A stretch of 64,000 bases of DNA from positions 62,001-126,000 of the forward strand of contig JAUIHP010000019.1 of the NCBI GenBank assembly GCA_030431975.1, read 5' to 3'. Source of the stretch: a bacterium (GTDB lineage: Bacteria > Eisenbacteria > RBG-16-71-46 > CAIMUX01). The notes under the pieces were generated by a model. The model did not search any database. It saw only the letters and a list, made by a program, of their open reading frames with translations, and was not told the origin of the DNA. Every line of letters starts with the position of its first letter. The first letter of the stretch is position 1. Below are positions 62,579-64,000 of this stretch, piece by piece. The translations under genes and the position numbers were made by a program.

Positions 62579-63031
62579 TTGCACAGCATTTTCGACCAGA
62601 AGGCCGTCGACGACTTTGTCGCCCGCATCGAGACCCTGAAGCCGGACACCCGTGCCAAGTGGGGGAAGATGGATGCGGCGCAGATGCTGGCCCACAACTC
62701 TCTGATCTTCGAGAGCGCCCGTAACGACACCTACCCGACGATGAATCCGATCTTACGATGGATCGTCAGTCGGATGATTCGAAGCATGGTCATCGGCGAC
62801 AAGCCGTACATGAAGAAGGCCAGGACGGCCCCGGCATGGGCGGTCAGTGATCCAAAGGATCTGGAGAAGGAAAAGACGAGGATGCGCGAGAACCTTCAGG
62901 CCGTGCACGACCTCGGCGCCGGTCACTTCGAAGGCAAGAGCAACCCGACGTTCGGGACGCTGACGTCCGCTGAGTGGAGCCGGCTCTTCCTCAAGCATCT
63001 CGACTACCACCTCGAGCAGTTCGGAGCCTGA
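62579..63031 (+). CDS. DUF1569-family protein (DinB-like fold)
   Basis: A 150-residue cytoplasmic protein with the DUF1569 pattern: KWGKMDAAQMLAHNSLIFES near residues 27-45, which contains a conserved histidine, and a C-terminal HLDYHLEQFG. The four-helix DinB-like fold often binds a metal through such histidines. Function is not established. TTG at 62579 is the only reasonable start: GGAGGAG lies just upstream and no ATG or GTG is in frame before the conserved motif. The gene ends before a hexamer tract and a bidirectional terminator. Confidence 0.82.
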   Translation: MHSIFDQKAVDDFVARIETLKPDTRAKWGKMDAAQMLAHNSLIFESARNDTYPTMNPILRWIVSRMIRSMVIGDKPYMKKARTAPAWAVSDPKDLEKEKTRMRENLQAVHDLGAGHFEGKSNPTFGTLTSAEWSRLFLKHLDYHLEQFGA

Positions 63032-63114
63032 CCTGTGCGAAGCGATGGTGTCGCTGCGTCGCGAACGTCAAAGAGCTGCTCGGCCGCATGACCGACAAGA
63101 GAGCGACATCGGAC

Positions 63115-63198
63115 ACGGGAACGGAAACAGGAACGGGAACGGGAACGGGAACGGGAACGGGAACGGAATCAGGAACGGAAACGGAAACGGAAACGGAG
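63115..63198. repeat. Tract of 14 (A/T)C(A/G)GGA/ACGGAA hexamers
   Basis: Fourteen 6-base units in perfect phase, mainly ACGGGA then ACGGAA, with two interruptions (ACAGGA and TCAGGA). It lies between the DUF1569 stop and a long hairpin, so on the minus strand it supplies a T-rich tail after the hairpin. Confidence 0.92.
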
Positions 63199-63237
63199 AG
63201 CGGGCCGTGCATTTTCAGCACGGCCCGCTTTCCGTTT
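63191..63237. terminator. Bidirectional terminator between convergent genes
   Basis: AAACGGAGAGCGGGCCGTGC (63191-63210) pairs with 63218-63237 at 19 of 20 positions around a 7-base loop. Plus side tail TTTCCGTTT; minus side tail TCTCCGTTTCCGTTTCC, made from the hexamer tract. It serves the DUF1569 gene (+) and the partial gene (-). Confidence 0.9.
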
Positions 63238-63334
63238 GGCACGCCGGCCCCGTTCTGTTCGGCGCGGCTTCTTTTTGGGCCCGGCCTCAGGAGTTTCGTC
63301 GGCCGCAGCCGAACCACTCTGAGGCTTGGCGGCG

Positions 63335-64000
63335 TCAGTCGATCAGAAGCATCTTCTTGATGTCATTCCGACCTTCCTGGCGCAAACGCGAGAAGTAGAC
63401 GCCCGACGGCATGGTGTTGCCATCCGTATCCGTACCATCCCAGACCAGGCTGTACTGTCCCTTGCCCTGCGACTCCTGAACGAGGTGGGTCACGACGCGT
63501 CCGGAGGCATCGATGATGTCCAGACTGACGGGGCCCTCTTCCAACAGCGTGTAGGCGAGACGGGTCTTGCCCCGGAATGGGTTCGGACTGTTCTGTTCCA
63601 GCGCCAACGGCATCACCGCGTGGCCCGCGAGGTCAGGCGCGTTCGCTGGGTCCTGCTTGATCACGTTCTGGTAGAGGTCCTGGGCCTGCTGGGCGTTGGC
63701 CTGCAAGTCGGCCAGGCTGGATCCACCGATGTAGGCGAAGGCGGCGCAGGCGCTCTCGCCGTTGGCCAGAGTCCAGTCACCCGTGGCAATGAGCAGAGCG
63801 ATGTCGGCCGGACCGGCAGAGGTCGAGCTGAAACCGCCGTTGAACCAGGCCTGCTTGTTCGCGTCCGTGGCATCGTCCGTTGCGTTGTTAAGTCCGCGCA
63901 TGGCCACCCCGCCCTCGGCGTTGAGGATGGCGATGCCCATGAAGCTGCTCGTGTTCGTCCCGGAAACATAGGCCAGGTGATTGGCTGCGTCGTAGTTCAC
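63335..64000 (-). CDS. Exported protein with C-terminal sorting module (5' truncated)
   Basis: The frame is open to the right edge, so the true start lies outside; 221 residues are visible. The first ~130 are a mixed domain (YVSGTNTSSFMGIAILNAEGG, SACAAFAYIGGSSLADLQ) with no recognised active site. It resembles the end of peptidase-associated or S8-like accessory domains but I cannot assign it. The last ~85 form the FlgD-Ig-like module (QNSPNPFRGKTRLAYTL, DIIDASGRVV, GVYFSRLRQEG), ending in KKMLLID. It is convergent with the DUF1569 gene across a hexamer tract and bidirectional terminator. Confidence 0.82.
   Translation of the reverse strand: MNYDAANHLAYVSGTNTSSFMGIAILNAEGGVAMRGLNNATDDATDANKQAWFNGGFSSTSAGPADIALLIATGDWTLANGESACAAFAYIGGSSLADLQANAQQAQDLYQNVIKQDPANAPDLAGHAVMPLALEQNSPNPFRGKTRLAYTLLEEGPVSLDIIDASGRVVTHLVQESQGKGQYSLVWDGTDTDGNTMPSGVYFSRLRQEGRNDIKKMLLID

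Noticed and set aside
63115-63198. CRISPR array or short Asn/Gly-rich peptide gene
   Set aside because: Hexamers without spacers are a microsatellite, and the frame through it has no start or ribosome site.

Overview
The window looks like chromosomal DNA of a GC-rich Gram-negative bacterium. Outer-membrane beta-barrels, lipoproteins, a type II secretion/type IV pilus ATPase and a system II cytochrome c maturation factor support an outer membrane. At least five exported proteins end in the same FlgD-Ig-like/'T9SS type A-like' C-terminal module. That habit is typical of the FCB superphylum and of candidate phyla near it (Eisenbacteria, Krumholzibacteriota, Latescibacterota). This placement is an inference from gene style; no rRNA gene is present.

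Layout. 1-2.3 kb: a truncated protein with three tandem copies of an unknown domain, and a metallophosphoesterase. 2.3-8.6 kb (minus): glutamate dehydrogenase followed by two paralogous PEP/pyruvate-binding proteins, the second fused to a nucleotidyltransferase domain. 9-13.4 kb (minus): a large BNR-repeat secreted protein and a PBP4-type D,D-peptidase. 13.6-16.7 kb: a small unknown protein, a membrane protein with a Pro-rich tail, and tsaD. 16.8-22.7 kb: an operon of a double-cohesin-like secreted protein, a TPR lipoprotein and a subtilase carrying a dockerin-like repeat, closed by a terminator. 22.8-30 kb: two response regulators, priA, a HAD phosphatase, a TPR lipoprotein and a divergent ketol-acid reductoisomerase-like protein. 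30-35.3 kb: housekeeping genes rho, rpmE, prfA, prmC and murA. 35.3-46.4 kb: a lipoprotein, a GspE/PilB ATPase with N-terminal MshEN-like repeats, a cupin, a SnoaL-like protein, an outer-membrane pair, a membrane MutS-like ATPase, and a carbamoyltransferase/SxtJ/CBS operon. 46.6-50.7 kb: an M28 peptidase and a CotH-type secreted protein. 50.9-58.9 kb: respiratory nitrite ammonification (porin, nrfH, nrfA), a cupredoxin lipoprotein and a CcsBA fusion. 58.9-64 kb: a beta-propeller protein, a beta-helix protein, a DUF1569 protein and a truncated protein with the same C-terminal sorting module.

How it fits together. The nrf genes form a coherent anaerobic module: NrfH passes quinol electrons to NrfA, CcsBA attaches the hemes, and an FNR-like palindrome lies upstream of the porin-nrfHA operon. 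A second near-identical palindrome precedes the CotH gene. The best candidate for something new is the cohesin/dockerin operon, which suggests a protease docked on a surface scaffold outside any cellulosome. Next is the pair of PEP/pyruvate-binding paralogs that share a 'GRWG...G(S/T)HFF' domain after the ATP-grasp region, where the usual phospho-histidine domain is not seen. Hexanucleotide tracts recur in intergenic and coding DNA. All functions are read from sequence motifs by eye; no database search was run.
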